Shown: positions 1 through 14,200 of the stretch, one piece after another | How the letters are laid out: the number at the start of each line of letters is the position of its first letter | Numbering within the stretch: position 1 is the stretch's first letter | Position numbers and translations under genes: made by a program | Source of the DNA: Branchiostoma floridae | Lineage: Eukaryota; Chordata; Leptocardii; Amphioxiformes; Branchiostomatidae | Direction: 5' to 3' | Length of the DNA: 64,000 nucleotides | NCBI RefSeq assembly: GCF_000003815.2 | Contig: NC_049986.1 | Location: 14,604,410 to 14,668,409 of the forward strand | Notes under the pieces: model-generated | Told to the model about the DNA's origin: nothing | Seen by the model: the letters and a program-made list of their open reading frames with translations, nothing else | Database searches by the model: none

Positions 1-59
1 TGCAGCCCTTCGTCCTGGTTCCGCAGGGATTCTAAAAAACTTCTTTCTACTGCCTTTAT

Positions 60-230
60 CCTTCCGGTTAGTACAATTCAGCGCACAACAACTGGTCGGC
101 ATGTTTGCGTTTCCCGCGCGCAACTGGTGGGCGAGGAGGGTTCAGCCCGCCTCCTCGCCCACCAGCAGCTTTTTGCCTACCATGACGTCACGTGACGTAA
201 CCGTGACGTCAGCGCGATCGCTCGTATTGT
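60..230. promoter_or_regulatory. GC-rich promoter-like patch with three CRE sites
   Basis: This is the only clearly GC/CpG-rich patch in the first 23 kb. It holds TGACGTCA at 183-190, TGACGTAA at 193-200 and TGACGTCA at 204-211, with a CACGTG E-box at 189-194 between the first two. CRE sites of this kind are bound by CREB/ATF-family bZIP factors. A TTCCGG ETS-like core lies just upstream at about 62. The patch may be the promoter of the CRUMBS gene downstream, of a gene to the left, or of both. Its transcription start and direction cannot be read from sequence alone. Confidence 0.5.
124..165. repeat. Perfect 16-bp hairpin in the promoter-like patch
   Basis: Bases 124-139 (ctggtgggcgaggagg) are the exact reverse complement of 150-165, with a 10-base loop. 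The stem is GC-rich and lies 18 bp upstream of the first CRE. It could be a paired GC-box-like factor site, an RNA hairpin in a 5' UTR, or a small element. Confidence 0.85.
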
Positions 231-3200
231 TCTGAAGACTTTCATCTGTTCAAAAACAAGCCGAGAACAAAGATGTCCTTTTAGTTCCACAAACGTGCTT
301 CTAAAAACAGTCCAACTCGGCTTGTACACTGGGAATGTTTCTTGTACAGTGTTCCTGTGGTATGCATGATGGTCCGTCATTCCCTAGATGCATGTAGAGT
401 GAGTCAGTTGAACAATGGGTGATGAATTTTTCATGCCCAACCTTTCCAGTTTCCACTCCTCGTATAACATCCTCCTGTCTGAAAGGAAACACAAAAGGAA
501 ACTGTTGGCTGTGATTATTGAGTTTATCAATAATTCATCGTCGAAATCAGAGCCTGTTGCACTTGCTGTATCACAACTTCCTAGTCTAGTTCTCGTGCCT
601 AGCTGTTAGCATAGCCAAATTTTGCGTGGCCAAAAAGTAAATATGGTTGTTTTCTCATTTTCACTAGGGCGTAACATGTGCCTTGTTTTAGTTATCTTAA
701 TGGCGTGAAATCGACAATTGTTGTGGTTTGCAGGATTCCATTTGTCAATTTTGCATGGATTATAGAAATTTGGTATCGAATAACCCATACAGGAAGTAAT
801 CCACAAGAAGATTTCAATCTGGTTCTGTAGATTGTGTTGTACAGCTTCCGTTTTTAGGCGTGGTCTAAGCAAAACAAACTTTTAAACCGAGGTTTAAGGT
901 GTGTTCACTCCTCATTGGAGTTACGAGCCCCTTTACTAAGGCTTTAGAAATGTTTTTGTTGTGCCTTGTCAAGGTAAACAATGTAAAACCAAGCTGTAGT
1001 GAGTGACAACTAACAAAGGAGTTTAAAAGTTTGGGTTTGTCTTTGTACGTAATGTAAATAGAAGTTGTTAGCCTGAAAAGGTGTACTACAAGAAGCCTTT
1101 CTTTCCTTCTTTCGTGATAGTATCAGTAGCTTTAGAAATTTGGATTTTAACCTTCTTTGGGCTTTAATTTTTAAGGCAACTGCAGCACTAGACAATCCTA
1201 GTCATTTTAGTTCAATAGTTAATGGGTGATTCTCCTTTTACAGCATCTGAAGTGTGTTATGCTCAATTTCTAGATGGTGCATATGATATGTTTGATGTAG
1301 ATAGTTCAGCTGCTTGGAACAGGGGAAGGCCACCACAGAAAGATCATTCAGAAGTAGATTATTGAAGAAATGTCTCAGTGAAAATTTGAGATGGCTGCAT
1401 CAATTGGGGTTTGACCAAAAGAAGTAGTAAGTCACAGATGTTGTGTGGATGGATATATGTGTCAAGCCCCCAATAGGAACATTCTTGTCTAGATTCTTAA
1501 TTTGGTGAAGTAGGGAAGACATTTTTTTGGCTGTGGGAGGAAAATGAGGTCAGGACCTTTTGACCTCTTTGAAGGACATTTAAGATTCTTCCTCATTAAT
1601 CTTTTAACTCCTTTGTGGTTCTAGGATAGCAAACCTGTGAGTAAATTGAGTGCAGTTCCTTCCACTGGGCTCTACCCTGGAGAAAATGAAAAATTCCAGT
1701 AATTTTGGCCCAGGCTGTCGGAAGTAGCAACAGGGGTCTGGAAGCCTCATTCCAGCTCAGCAGCATGTCCGTTTGTTGGGCGCAGCAAATCATGGGCCTC
1801 CTTTCACATGCAGGTCTGATGCATCATTTGGTTTTGTATGGACCATTTCCTCTTGAACTCTCCAGGCGCCAAAGTGGGCTTTCCTGCTCGTGATCACGAC
1901 TTTGAATTTTATGGATCAGGCAAAGCGCATGCTGTTTCAGTTTTCACTGTCTTTAGCCTCAGAAACAGCCTCTGCGGGTATATTGTATATGGGATGCTTG
2001 AATGAAAGGACCAAGGTTGCTCCTACATTGACAGAACCCAGTACATCTAAGTTCAACTTTCAAAGTGATGTTTGTAAATGTTTTGAAAAAGGCCAGACAA
2101 CTCAACGTCTGTCTCACATATTTTTTTGGCATGGCTGTTTTATTTCCAGATGATTACACTGGGAATCGTGCTTTTGCTAGTTCAAGTTGAAGTTTTGTCA
2201 TGTAGAGGTATACTCCCTCTAGGTGCATTGGGAAAAAGTCCACAGAGAGGAAAAGGATGATTGTGCTTCTAGTCATTTTCACTGTCTGCTATATAACATT
2301 TGCTTACATGACTTTTTGTCCCTAAATTTTGTAAAAGCTACGTGTATATGAAGATGTCTGTCATTGATACAGAAGTGGAACCCAAGATCTTGCATGTTGA
2401 CCTCATCTGTCAGCTTTGTATGTATGTTCAAGGTGGATTTATTTTGTTTCCCTTCCTTGTTTATTGAAGTTTACACATTATAACTGATGCCATTGGACTG
2501 TCCTTTGAAACTGACCATAACATTGCAACATTTCCTTTTTTACTTGGGGAAATTCTTTGACTGTCTAATAACCTAAACATTTGAAATAAACCTGCTTTTC
2601 AGATGTCTAATGCGAGTACAGATTGTGGGGATTAGCATGCACAATTGTAAGTAGTGTAAGGAATGACTAATGAATCTGACCCTTCGTTTTGCATCACTGT
2701 AGTGTAGATGATCTCATTACATCCACTATTCTGTCTGGTCAAACCAGCTTGTCTATTGTGGATGTCATTGTCATGGATGGTGTATAATACAATGTACATT
2801 GAAACACAGACTGGAGAGCTTTTAGCTCAATGGTGTTGGGTTTTTCATTATGATTCAAGAGAAGTCCTTTGGGATTGGAGGAAACAAAAATGTGCCCCTT
2901 TTGGTATGGAGCCAATTTTGCTTTTAGCACTTTGCCTTTTCACTGGAGGACTGCGGATCATGATTATGCATAAGAATCATATTTGCTCTACCTTTGAACC
3001 ATATGTACAAACTGTTCATGTGTATCTTGTTACATTACATGCACGTTGCACTGTTAGAATAGGGCCATATTTTGTTCTCTCCAAGTAGAGGTTAGGCTCC
3101 GATGTCTAAAAAAATGTTTAAAAAACAGCCTGAGCCTGACCTCTACTCATAGAGCGCATGTATGGAAATTGTGGCCTACCCATGATATAATGACTGATCA

Positions 3201-4802
3201 TGTTTCATAGCTTTAGGCCAGTAATTTCAAATTGTAGGATGAAGTTTGTTTGATCCATATACACCATAGCTTTGGGCAAGGACAGCCATCTGGGTGGCTT
3301 TGTCCAAATTACTCTGTTTTGACCTGAGTCAGTTGGGCTTGCTTTGTAAACAGTTAGAAACACAATTCCTTTCAGAGTACAAGTCACTGGGAGCAGTCTG
3401 GCTCAACCTGTTGAAAGAAAGCCTTCCACATATCAAGGACAATATATATAATGTCCTTGCACATACACTCAGCTGGAGGGTGTGCTGATTTGTAGGTAGA
3501 TTTACATATACATGTAATTGAAATAGCCTGCATGGTGCCCTGGGATTTCAACATCTGGGATCTAATTCTAAAGTAAAGACTTCCCCAAATACCAAGTTCA
3601 GGATTGTGTTGAGTTAGTTGACAATTCATGGAACAAGGACAAGTGGTACATACAATGATGTTGTATGTGCCAAGTGATAACGTAATTGTAAAAGTTCACC
3701 AATTGTAGTCAATGCCAAGGTATCTAAGCAACACCACATTTTTATTTGACTGGATCAATACTGTAGATACTATTATGATATAGTATAGAAGAAATCTTTA
3801 TTGACGCAACAAAAGAACAGCAACTTTCGTTAACTCGGTAAATGTGCACTATACACTGTACATGTTGTTGTGTGGAGTCAAGTATTTTGCAAAACAGGTA
3901 CTGTCTAACTGAGTCACTACTGACTCACAGCAAGCTTTCTGTAAGTAGTGTGAGTGTTCTTGGCATGTGTTTGTTGAAAGTTTCCCTTGGATGGAAGATA
4001 AGATGCCTAGCAGTGTGGGTTTTCTGTTATTGTTATAACTTATATACTATCAGTCAGCAACGGTTTGATAGACATCAGTTAATTTCTAGAAGTCCAATGT
4101 TGAAATTAAATGGGGTCTTGTATTTTAGCAGAATAGATTGTAGAACTTGAGAAGGTGGGCAGAAATAAAAACTTGCACCAGCAGTTCTTGTCAGAATGAC
4201 TCACAACTTTTACTTTTGTTACTGATTAGCAAGAATAACATGGGCATGTAGAAGGAAGTAAGTTGAAAGATTAACAACAAGGAATGTTTCTGCTGTCTTT
4301 GGCTTGCTGTCAAGTTGTTGTGCTGACACTTTGTTCTGCGTTATCTCCAGACAGCCAAGATAAACCACTAAATTGGTTATGTTGATAACGGCGCTTCTGC
4401 AAAATGTAAACGTGATTCCCCAAAGTGTCAAAGTCAGGAACACTTCCTTTAATTTGGAGCGATAATTTCTATCCTCCTTGATAAAAAGGAAGTCGTCCTT
4501 GTCAATGCCACATCCAATTGTGAAAGGTTATCGCAATAAACTTGGCTTATGAGAACTAGCCTATAGTGTAATCTAAAGCTTTATTTCCGAACATATAGGA
4601 TATATAAATGTAGTCAGCAGCCTTCTTTTGAGTTCAGTTTCTTGACAGGGTTAACATAGTCCCATAGCCATTTTGAAATCGTATGGGCAGTGGGTTGGTA
4701 TTGAAGGGCGGAACCCATCCCTTCATTTTGATGCATTTTACCTCCCCAACTTTTACACCTGCGTGGAGTGAAGAAACTCCTTCCCCAATGACACATGGGA
4801 CC
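231..4802. other. Non-coding stretch, no gene seen
   Basis: I read AT-rich sequence with short chance reading frames and no recognisable domain, RNA gene or exon series. A small inverted repeat (GTAGAGGTTAGGCT at 3087-3100, with its near complement ending near 3146) is the only structure I noticed. The stretch is probably intronic or intergenic to CRUMBS. Confidence 0.5.
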
Positions 4803-4902
4803 NNNNNNNNNNNNNNNNNNNNNNNNNNNNNNNNNNNNNNNNNNNNNNNNNNNNNNNNNNNNNNNNNNNNNNNNNNNNNNNNNNNNNNNNNNNNNNNNNN
4901 NN
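4803..4902. other. Assembly gap (100 N)
   Basis: Exactly 100 consecutive N, a conventional placeholder for a gap of unknown size. Reading frames that span it are artefacts. Confidence 0.98.
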
Positions 4903-5052
4903 AGGGTGGGTTTTAGATAATGCAAGTACATGTACAAGGCATGTAGAGTATTCAAGAAAGGCACATTTCAGGCTATCAGATGTCCCATAGCTATAAACCT
5001 TGTCCATGATGACTGTCATTTGTGTTGCATGTACTGATGTACTAGTTTATGC

Positions 5053-5211
5053 TAATCTCCAACGATCAGATCCTACCTTGCTGCATAAGATAGTATCAAA
5101 GCTGGCCAAGGAGTTTGACTCCCTTTGGCTGGCTATTACACGTAGCTGGCTATACTCCTTGGCCAGCTTTGATACTATCTCTAAGGCACTGTAGGGTCTG
5201 CTTGGAGGCTA
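5053..5211. mobile_element. MITE-like element, TAGCCT-type ends, 9-bp target duplication
   Basis: This 159-bp element has imperfect terminal inverted repeats. Its right end reads inward as TAGCCTCCAAGCAGACCC and its left end as TAATCTCCAACG. It contains a perfect 27-bp internal inverted repeat (5088-5114 with 5154-5180). AGTTTATGC occurs immediately on both sides (5044-5052 and 5212-5220), a perfect 9-bp target-site duplication. It has no coding capacity, so it is a non-autonomous DNA transposon. The 9-bp duplication suggests a Mutator-like transposase, which is an inference. Confidence 0.85.
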
Positions 5212-5220
5212 AGTTTATGC

Positions 5221-8200
5221 AGCAAGAAGGTTAAAGGATTCCTTTATCTGCCTAAGTTGTGTCAAGTGCAGCACAAATCATCATGTAAATCTTTGCTTAC
5301 ACCAAACTGCTAGACTAAGCTGTATTGTTTCCACACTGACACTGTGGTTATATATCAACACACACAGGTACAACCTGTTGTGTAAGTTGACTGACCTTTG
5401 AACTTAGCTGTGGGTTGAAAGGGTCAGCCATTATGACACACCTGATGTAACCTCCGTAGCTTGTAAAACAGGTGTTAGCAACAAAATCACAGCTGTTTCT
5501 ATCTATGTGATTAAAAAAGACCCTTTAGAAATTGGACTGTGTGTTTTGCTGATCATACTTGATGGTACATTCTACTCTAGCTAAAACAACTGGCTTGTTT
5601 GTTTGTACCTTTATTTAATCTTGACAAAGCTCTGATTGCTGTTTTTGCCGAGTCCATTGTGAAGATTCATGAATGCAAGATGTTGTCCCCATGACAAAAT
5701 TGTCTAATGAGGAGTGACAAGACGTGTCAGACAGTGATTGAGAAATAAGATGGATGACATTGTAACCATGGATACATGTACACAAGGTTAGATAACCCTT
5801 AGCTAACCAAATTTGCTTTTAACTGGTGCATTCAGTTAGAGCTGTAAGGATGTGTGTCCTATCTGTTAAACAACTTTCTTGTGACCTGTTTTCGTGCAGA
5901 ATCGATGGTGAAAGAAAAGGACAGCAGGAGAAAAATTTTTATGAGCCAGATTTGGTTTGACAGGTGCAAATGTGTAAGCACTATTATATTTGAAAAGCTG
6001 CAGAGGGATAAATGTTACAGAAAAAGGGTAGAGGACTTTATGTCTATTGTAGTGTACCTAATCATTTAGGAGATTTTGAAATTGAAAATGACAGAGGGAA
6101 AGGAAAGGGGTAAGCAAACCCCCTATTCCACCCTCTCCATATTTTCCAAATCCCAAATCAGCTTGGTACAAACTATTTCTCAGTGGATAAAATAGTCTGT
6201 ATCGCCTTGCAGTTAACGGCTGAAGTGTCCTGGGTCGATACATGGATTAAAGCAACTTGCAATTCATTAATCTGAAGTTGATCCACAGCCATACATATTT
6301 AATGAGAAGTGTGTACTTTATACTGCTGAGTTCTCAACATATGAATATTCAGTGTAGTGACTATCCCAGAGCTTTTCTGTTTAAGTGCATATCAGTGTTA
6401 AAAGGTTGCGACCTGATATGGCTTTTTGTGGCACAACTGTCATCGCTGTATCAAGATGGGCTGCCCTTTTTAAATGTCACTATTTCAGGGATGTGCATAT
6501 AAGCTACGAATGGTCCAGTGTGTTGCGTGATGTGATGTTCATAGATTTCAAATATGTCAGAGTTGATCCTGATATATCTGGTTGCATGCCAACATTTTTT
6601 GGAATGGTGTTTAAGTGAAAATGGGCACAAAACGCACTCTGTTTGAACTGTCATTGGAGTATTGGTTTGATATGATTGAACTATGTCTAACCTCTGCAAG
6701 ATGGGGAATGATGGATGGACCTGCTGTGAGTGAGTGAGTGTGTTCACAAACTGGTACTGTGTATTGCTGACATGTGTATTAGAGAACCCTGATTGGAACA
6801 TAATGAGGATAATGAATGGGACATCAAGAAAGGTGGCCAGCTGCACACTTTCACACCTAATTAATGTAATAGGCATAATTACTTATATTGACCCCCTGTA
6901 GCTTTCCCTAAAGGAATGGATGTGTATCCTGTCTGCAAGTTTTGGTCCATTGATAGCACCAGGGAATTGCAAGCAAGGAAAAGCCACCACGTTATTGGTA
7001 TAGACTGGTGTATCTCATTTGTAATTGGGAGATCTACTTTATCTCTTTTTTCTAAATACAGTTCTCCTCTGATGAAAGGAGATAATCTTCCTTAGACATG
7101 TCAGTCGCACTAAGACAATGGTACCAGCTGGTTTTCAATACGTATGTAAATTTGCCAGATTCTTATATTGTCAATATGTTGTTTTCTGGAAATTTGCCAC
7201 AGTACCATTCTTATATAACTGTCTGTGGTTTGAATCCCCAATAACTAATGATAACCATGACATATACATAAACAGGACTGAGATTTATGTAATGGTGAGT
7301 AACCTAGATAGTTAATGGAATGAAACAATGCAAATGTGTTTAAGCACAAAGGAATAGCTTCCATTTGAATGTCCTGGTAATTAACGTTTCTTGCATATTT
7401 TAGATTCGATGAGGTGGCTTAAAAGAATCCCAGTAAGTCATTGTGCTGGTGTAGTATTCTGTTTTTAGAGAGATATCGATGTTGATAACATATTTTGTCA
7501 CTCCAGTTTTCAGAGCAAGCACATTCCCCGGTATATGTCTATTTGTAGAAAACACAAATAAACACCATGTAGTTTCTGAAAGCTAGAAATATTTCCAGCA
7601 ATACAGCTGTTAAAAAAGGATTGATATCACCTATTCTGTTGTCCAACTGTGTTTATGTACATGTGTATTTATACATTCACTTTTGAAAGATTCACATTAA
7701 ACACTTTTGAAGTATTTACATTAAAGTGTACTGTTGTAGAATAAATCAAGAGGCAATCACTTATCAAGTTGTACATGTGTTCTATTGATAGAGTATACTT
7801 GATATGAACATGCATATGCTGTATACCGTACACTATCCAGTATAATACCACAATGTTCATATCTGTTGTGCCTTCATCCAAGCCTGAGGCCATGAAGATG
7901 AATTTACCTGTCATCACAGGTTCGTCAGGTTATCAGTAAAGAACAACAATGTCTGTGTATCTATGATAGCAAAGGGTATGAAGTCTTCACCTGGAGAGTT
8001 ATGGTTACCATAGTGGGTAAAGTCAACCAGCATGTTGGTATACAGTTACAGATAAAGCGGGTTTATTGAAAGGCGCTATTTTATGTGGCTGGTGTTATCC
8101 CAAGTTGTGTGTTGACCTTGGCCAGTGTTGTTGCTAAGAAGATGTGAAACTGCCGTCACTGTGGTCTTATCTAAGCTCTCCGATAATAGCTTTTTGATAG

Positions 8201-11200
8201 TCTCCATGTATATGTAGGCTTTGGAAATGAGATATGTGTTGTTCAAGCTGTATTATTTTCTTGCAATATTACACTATAAATTGACTAATAAAGGACCTGT
8301 GTGCTAGAACATACAAAATGTTTCCCTGCCATGTAACTTGATGCAAGAGTTAGAGACCAGATATATTGCTGTATGTTCTTCCCTCAGAATGGAATACTGG
8401 TCATGGCACTAAGATGAAGAGGAAAAAACATTTTTAGCCCTTTTACGTACATGTATCAAAGGCATGTTGTATACATGACTTTCACCAAAAGTCATCATTA
8501 GCTAAAGGTTACTTCACCTTTCATAAAAAAGCTGTTTTCACTATATAACGTTATGATATGTGGTCTGAAATTGATTCCTAATTTGTACCACCACTGTCAA
8601 TTGATTTTTCACACTTGTCCGTATCACATTGATTTTTTTACCAACTGGCAAGACCAAGTGCATGTTGTACTTGATGCTCTGCCAATAACCACTTCAGAAC
8701 TATTTTTGTTAGGAAGACAGAATTGGACCACTTTTCTAGATTTGGAGAGAGCCAGTGTTGACAGCATACCTCTCACACATTCAGGTGTGAAGATAAGTTA
8801 TACAGTACAAGCTGTGGACATGAACTGCTGGCAGTTGGGAGCAGCAGCTCTCAGCACTGCAAGTGAGCAGTTGACAAGATGTGTCTATACACAATAACAA
8901 CTTGAAAAGAACAGTCTGTAAGTGTAAAATTAGCCAGCTGCTGGACTCACCAGACCAATCTTTTCAAACAACATTTCATAGTACGTCAGGTTACGATTTG
9001 AAATGAAGAGCGAAGATGGAGCCCTTAAAACGTTAAAAGACTGTCCAAATTTTAGTTTTAACTGGCATATAATGATGTACATGTAACATTTACTCTCATA
9101 ATTCCAGGGGTACCATGACTTTACAACCACATGAGAAAAATACATGAATTTCAAGTGATTTGAACAGATGTACTAGTGCAACATCAGTAATTCTGGGGTG
9201 GTATTTTTTCATGTGGTGGTATTATGGCATCTAGTTGATCTTAAATGTGTTTTTAGCCAAGACAACTTTTAACATTAAAAGAAACTGCCAAGTCATATTT
9301 CATTCTTATCAGCATGGGTTTCATTCTTGTTTAAGTGTTCTAGATACTATGATCAGACTGGTTTTGTGCAGAAATTTCAAAAGGTCTGTCTAGTACTAGC
9401 TTTCAACACAAAGGTGCCAGGCATGACTGCTCTGAGTATGACAGGCGAGATAGGACAATCTTGTGTATCACTCGCTTTACACTAGGTTTTTCTGAGACGT
9501 CTTGGCCAAAACATATGTTTATACAAAGTGCCCAGGCCAGTAACAGTGGGTAATTTGAACTGATAAAGATTTACAAGAAAACAGAAGACCTTTCATGTGT
9601 TATCACAGTCTCTTGCTTGTTTTGTAGATTGAATGACCATTTTTGGAATGTTTTTAGAGGAATGTTGCTTGTTGCTTAGCTTTGAAGATCTAGTTATCTG
9701 TACCGAACATAAATCAAGGACAAGTGCTTGTAAGATTATATCAATTTAAAAGATGTTGTTGTGGTTGAAAGACTTATAAAACAAACATTTCTACCATAAG
9801 AGAACATCTGTAAATGTAGGTCAGTAGATAATTGACAAGTGAGTTTAAAATGCTGGAAACATAAAAATTTAGCAGGTTATGAGATGGTTGTCTGTCAGGG
9901 TCAAACTTTATCAGAGATCTCTCAGCACTTGGCTGCCAGAAGTACAAGTAACCGTGACTGCTACATGTACACATACATTTACGTGTTCAGAAAATGGTGG
10001 TAACAACTAAAAAGTCTTCTCAACTGTGAGGGCATCTCCTGTCATCTAGAAATCTACCATCGATGAAAAGGTAGTCAGCTATTTCTGATGTGTTCACAAG
10101 TGAACTGAATAACTGTTACCGGATATGTGTACTTTTTTTGTACCAAGTACATGTGTTCTACCTACAACATTGTAAACCCGAAGAAGAAGTACACTGTAAA
10201 CCCCAGTAAGTATTACGAAATATTCACTGATGTCCAGTGTTGCTTGTGTCATATATGTAAAGAACTAGGTCACAGGTGTTTGAGAAAATTGATGGATTTA
10301 TGTCAAGTTTATCTCAACAGACCCCAAACTGTCTATGATATCTTTCACTAAGCAGCATGGATGGAGGGTATCTAGTGCTATAACCTTGTGGCCCTGGTGT
10401 TTATAAACTTTGGCCTTCCTGTGCTCCTGTGAAAACAGTTCATCTGTTAAAATTGTGGCTTGGTTGAAGGGTTAGGGCAGCAGGTGCATGCAAATGACCA
10501 CAGACTTTCAAGTTGAGGGAAGCAGTATGGTCCAGAAGTTGCAGACAAATTTGAACAAAAGTGTAACAGCCAGCAAGGGCACTAAGAAATCTAACAATAT
10601 CTTTCCTTTTAAACTTGACACGGAATGATGATAACTAGTAAGTTGGTGTTTCTTATATTCAGTTGATGATACTGAAATAGATTTATAACTAACATCTCTC
10701 TCATAAAAGAAAAAAAAGTGTCTCCATTCACACAGGTGGTTGTTCTAGTCCTTTGGTTTAATTGGATTAAATGGATGAGGATAAAAAGAGGGGTCGAAAT
10801 TTGATTAGTCTAATTTGCACTCACTCTTTTGAGAGTTGAAACTTGCTGACTGATAGACACAAATTTCGTTTAGCTTCTGCCAAGCTTTTGAAGAATTATC
10901 AGACAGCTGAGGATTCAAATGTTCATACCTATGTACATAGGACATGCACATAAGGACATAAAACATTTAATGTTAATGCAACATTGCAAATATGGTTGTG
11001 AGCTCTGTCTGACCCATAGTATCAAATGTCTCTCAGAAACTACTTAAGAGGGGATGATGTTCAGTTGGTGTGAAATCCAGTAAAGGAGAATTTATAGGAA
11101 CCACTAAATAAGTGGTTTTTACTAAAGGCACATACTTGTGAGCTGTGTTCTTCATTCTTGTATGGAATTATACCATAGTTAGTATCTGATCAATTGTCCT

Positions 11201-14200
11201 CAGTCTGAGGTGGCCTGCTTTATAAGATGTGCATTTCCCAGTGCTGATGGCCAAATGAAATACTGGTACAGCTGTTGGCAATGATTGACAGGGACAGGGT
11301 GGTGTTCAACCAACAACAGATGACTGAAAGTAGGTCAGGGAGGGATTTGGACCTGGTTCAAGGTCAACAAGTGTCAGTAAAGAGATTATCTTTGAAGCCA
11401 AAATTTGTATTCATTTTGGATTTGTACAGTCTTCAATGAAAATATCTGTGTTTTAAGGACCATGTTTACATATAGAATAGACCTTCAAGTGTAGATTGCC
11501 AGGAACAGATGAGTTGGATATCACAAAGGTCATGAGTCAAAATGGAGGCAGTAATTTCTTTGGCCAAAGTAAATTGGCTTACCAGTGCTAAGTAGGTCAT
11601 GCTAGATGTTTATATTTTTTAAAGGATACATGCATTGCTGAAAAAGAGTGTGGAAACTTGGAAACAATAAGTACATATCTAAATGTGTACATTTACTAGG
11701 CCACATACAACATGCAGCTTGTTACAACATATGTGTCTAAGCGCCCAGATATCAACATGCTGGACCATACTTTCTCAGTCAGTGATGCCAAAACAACTAT
11801 AATAGACTGGACCCAAATTTTGGAAGAATTCAAGGAAATCTGACCCCCTGTCTCCATGGCAACTAGTTATTGTTACTCACAATGTTGATGTTTTGAAATG
11901 GTCTACTTGCTTTTGATTATCCTGTGATTTGTATAAGATTAAAGGAGCCTTTCCATTGTTAAAGGATTTTCCATCTTCTGCTCACATGACATAACCCTGA
12001 CATCTGTGTGACTTCCTGGTACAAAACCTCCACAGGACCACTCCTGTAACCAGAGCACACAGATTCATCTCTCCTTTGTAGGTTTACATTATAGGAAATA
12101 CATTATACAGGTTGGAACAAAGGCTGTTGATTTTTCACCCCTCATTCCATGACCAAGCAAGAGCACCAGAGGCATATTCAGTTGTTGGAAGGACATCATT
12201 TAGACTTTTTTAGCACTATATATTTTTGTTTTGCAACATGTATACTTAACGTTATGTCAAGTGTTCGTCATGGTATTGTAAATGATAGTTTCTTCTTAAT
12301 GTTATATTATATATTGCATGTTGCATATACTGTAGACAGTATTTATATTTTCCAATTTCTCAGGTAATCTTTTGTGACATTATGGTCTGCCATAAACCAA
12401 CATGTTTTCATTGTGCACCCTAACCTGACTTACCTGACTTTATGTACATTGTACATGAATCTTACATCAGATCAATCCCTAATTTTATCAGTTGCTTGCT
12501 TTGTTTTATGGATATATAAAAACTCTGCATGCAACCAAAAACTGCCACAGTGAACATATATGTTTGCTTTTATTTCATTGTATTGTGCTACAAGTTCTAT
12601 GGCAGATGGAAGTGGTCATATGAAATAGGAGTGGCTGTTGGATATTTTACCGGCTGTAAACTACATGTATCCTGGGGACTTAACAGGTGGGGACTTTCAC
12701 CCTATTGTAAATATTTACAGGCTTGTAAATATTTACTGCAGATCCACAGTACCAGGCACCCTGCAGGTTGTTACAGGGTGTTGGAGTCCATTCTTGTTGG
12801 GTCTCAGAGGGAAGATTACAAATTGGGGAGTGTGGCAGAAAATGAAAGATCTAGAGAGTCTGAAACTTGAGCCTTTGAGGATACATGGCTGTCAGCTGTT
12901 GCAGTTTACAGATTGTGCAGTATGGATGCCATCTGCGTGATTTGATGGAAGAATTATAAATATACAGTGTGAAATGTAGACGTTGCACATTTGTTAGTGT
13001 TTGTTGGTTTGTAATTGTATTGCTTATGTTTAAAAGTTTGAAGTTTTTATCCGTTCTACTCTGTTTCAAGAGGTCTTCAAACAGTGTCCATTTTGTTTCT
13101 CTGTTGATACAATTTGTCTGTCCCTAGGATATTTAATTATCCTGGCTGTATTGTCAATACAGCTTTCCTTTGAACCATACATGTACATGATGTGAATTGG
13201 TTACCATTGTCTGAATGTTCCAGAAGACTGAAACCGAATGATGCCTGCATGCTTCCAGTAAATAAGGGTTTATGGGGCTGTTTCCTTATGATTATTTATA
13301 GGATCCCAGTAGCAATCAGAGCAGGCCCTCACTTCAAAGGTAGGACCATCATGCAGTGGCCATCAAAGGAAACCTATAATTCCTGGCAGTATTGATGGAA
13401 TCATCCTCAGTGCATGCCAGTTCACCAAGGGACAAGCAAAAACAAAAGGAATCCTTCATTGCAATCAAATCTGGATGAATTTCTCTATAGTTGGCGTACA
13501 TGCTATAGGAATACAAATAATATGAGCATTCAGATTTTGTTCTATCATTTACAGAACATCCTTTATTGCTATGCTGATTACAATTTACATTACATCTAGG
13601 CATGTTGGGAAAACAGCTTGCATGTAGAAAGAGCAAGCAGAACACCTGGTGAGCCAGGCTATGGCTGTTATGCACATGTCTTTATGACTCTTAAGGCAGT
13701 AGCAGTTACCTGTGCCTTAAGACCAATATATTCTTAACTTAAGACTCAACTTGCTGCATCTACCCTGTTATCACCATAAAGACTTTTGAAACCTTTCATT
13801 TGGAGAATATCGATTACCCTTGATAAACGACACAGCCAGAATGGCAATAAAAACAGCTTCCACTTAACCGGCCATTGGGAATAATTTTGGCACATTTGTG
13901 ACGAAAAGTCATCAACATGGAAATAACCAGTGGGGTAAGTGGCTTGTGCCAGATGTACGCTTTCACATTTGCCAATCGATCCAGGGAGAACTACATGAAT
14001 TATTGTAAGCAGCCACTAGAAACTGGATATGGCCACTTTCCTGCCTTTGTTTACCAGTATATCCTTGTTGTATGTTTAAATTTGATGCTCGCCAAATCGT
14101 TTGTTCAAAAGTATTGAATCGAAAAATGAGGAATGAATGAATGATGAAACAAAATTACCAAATCCCATCTTCCCACTTACAAATTTTTCTGGGAAACTTC

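Noticed and set aside
6180..6250. gggtcgatac, which resembles a tRNA/SINE B-box
   Set aside because: No matching A-box or cloverleaf pairing could be found around it.
8553..8897. A 114-codon plus-strand frame
   Set aside because: Composition and content look random and no family is recognised; a chance frame in AT-rich DNA.
13917..13940. ATGGAAATAACCAGTGGG followed by gtaagt as a possible CRUMBS first exon
   Set aside because: The donor leaves phase 0, but the acceptor at 23422 needs phase 1.
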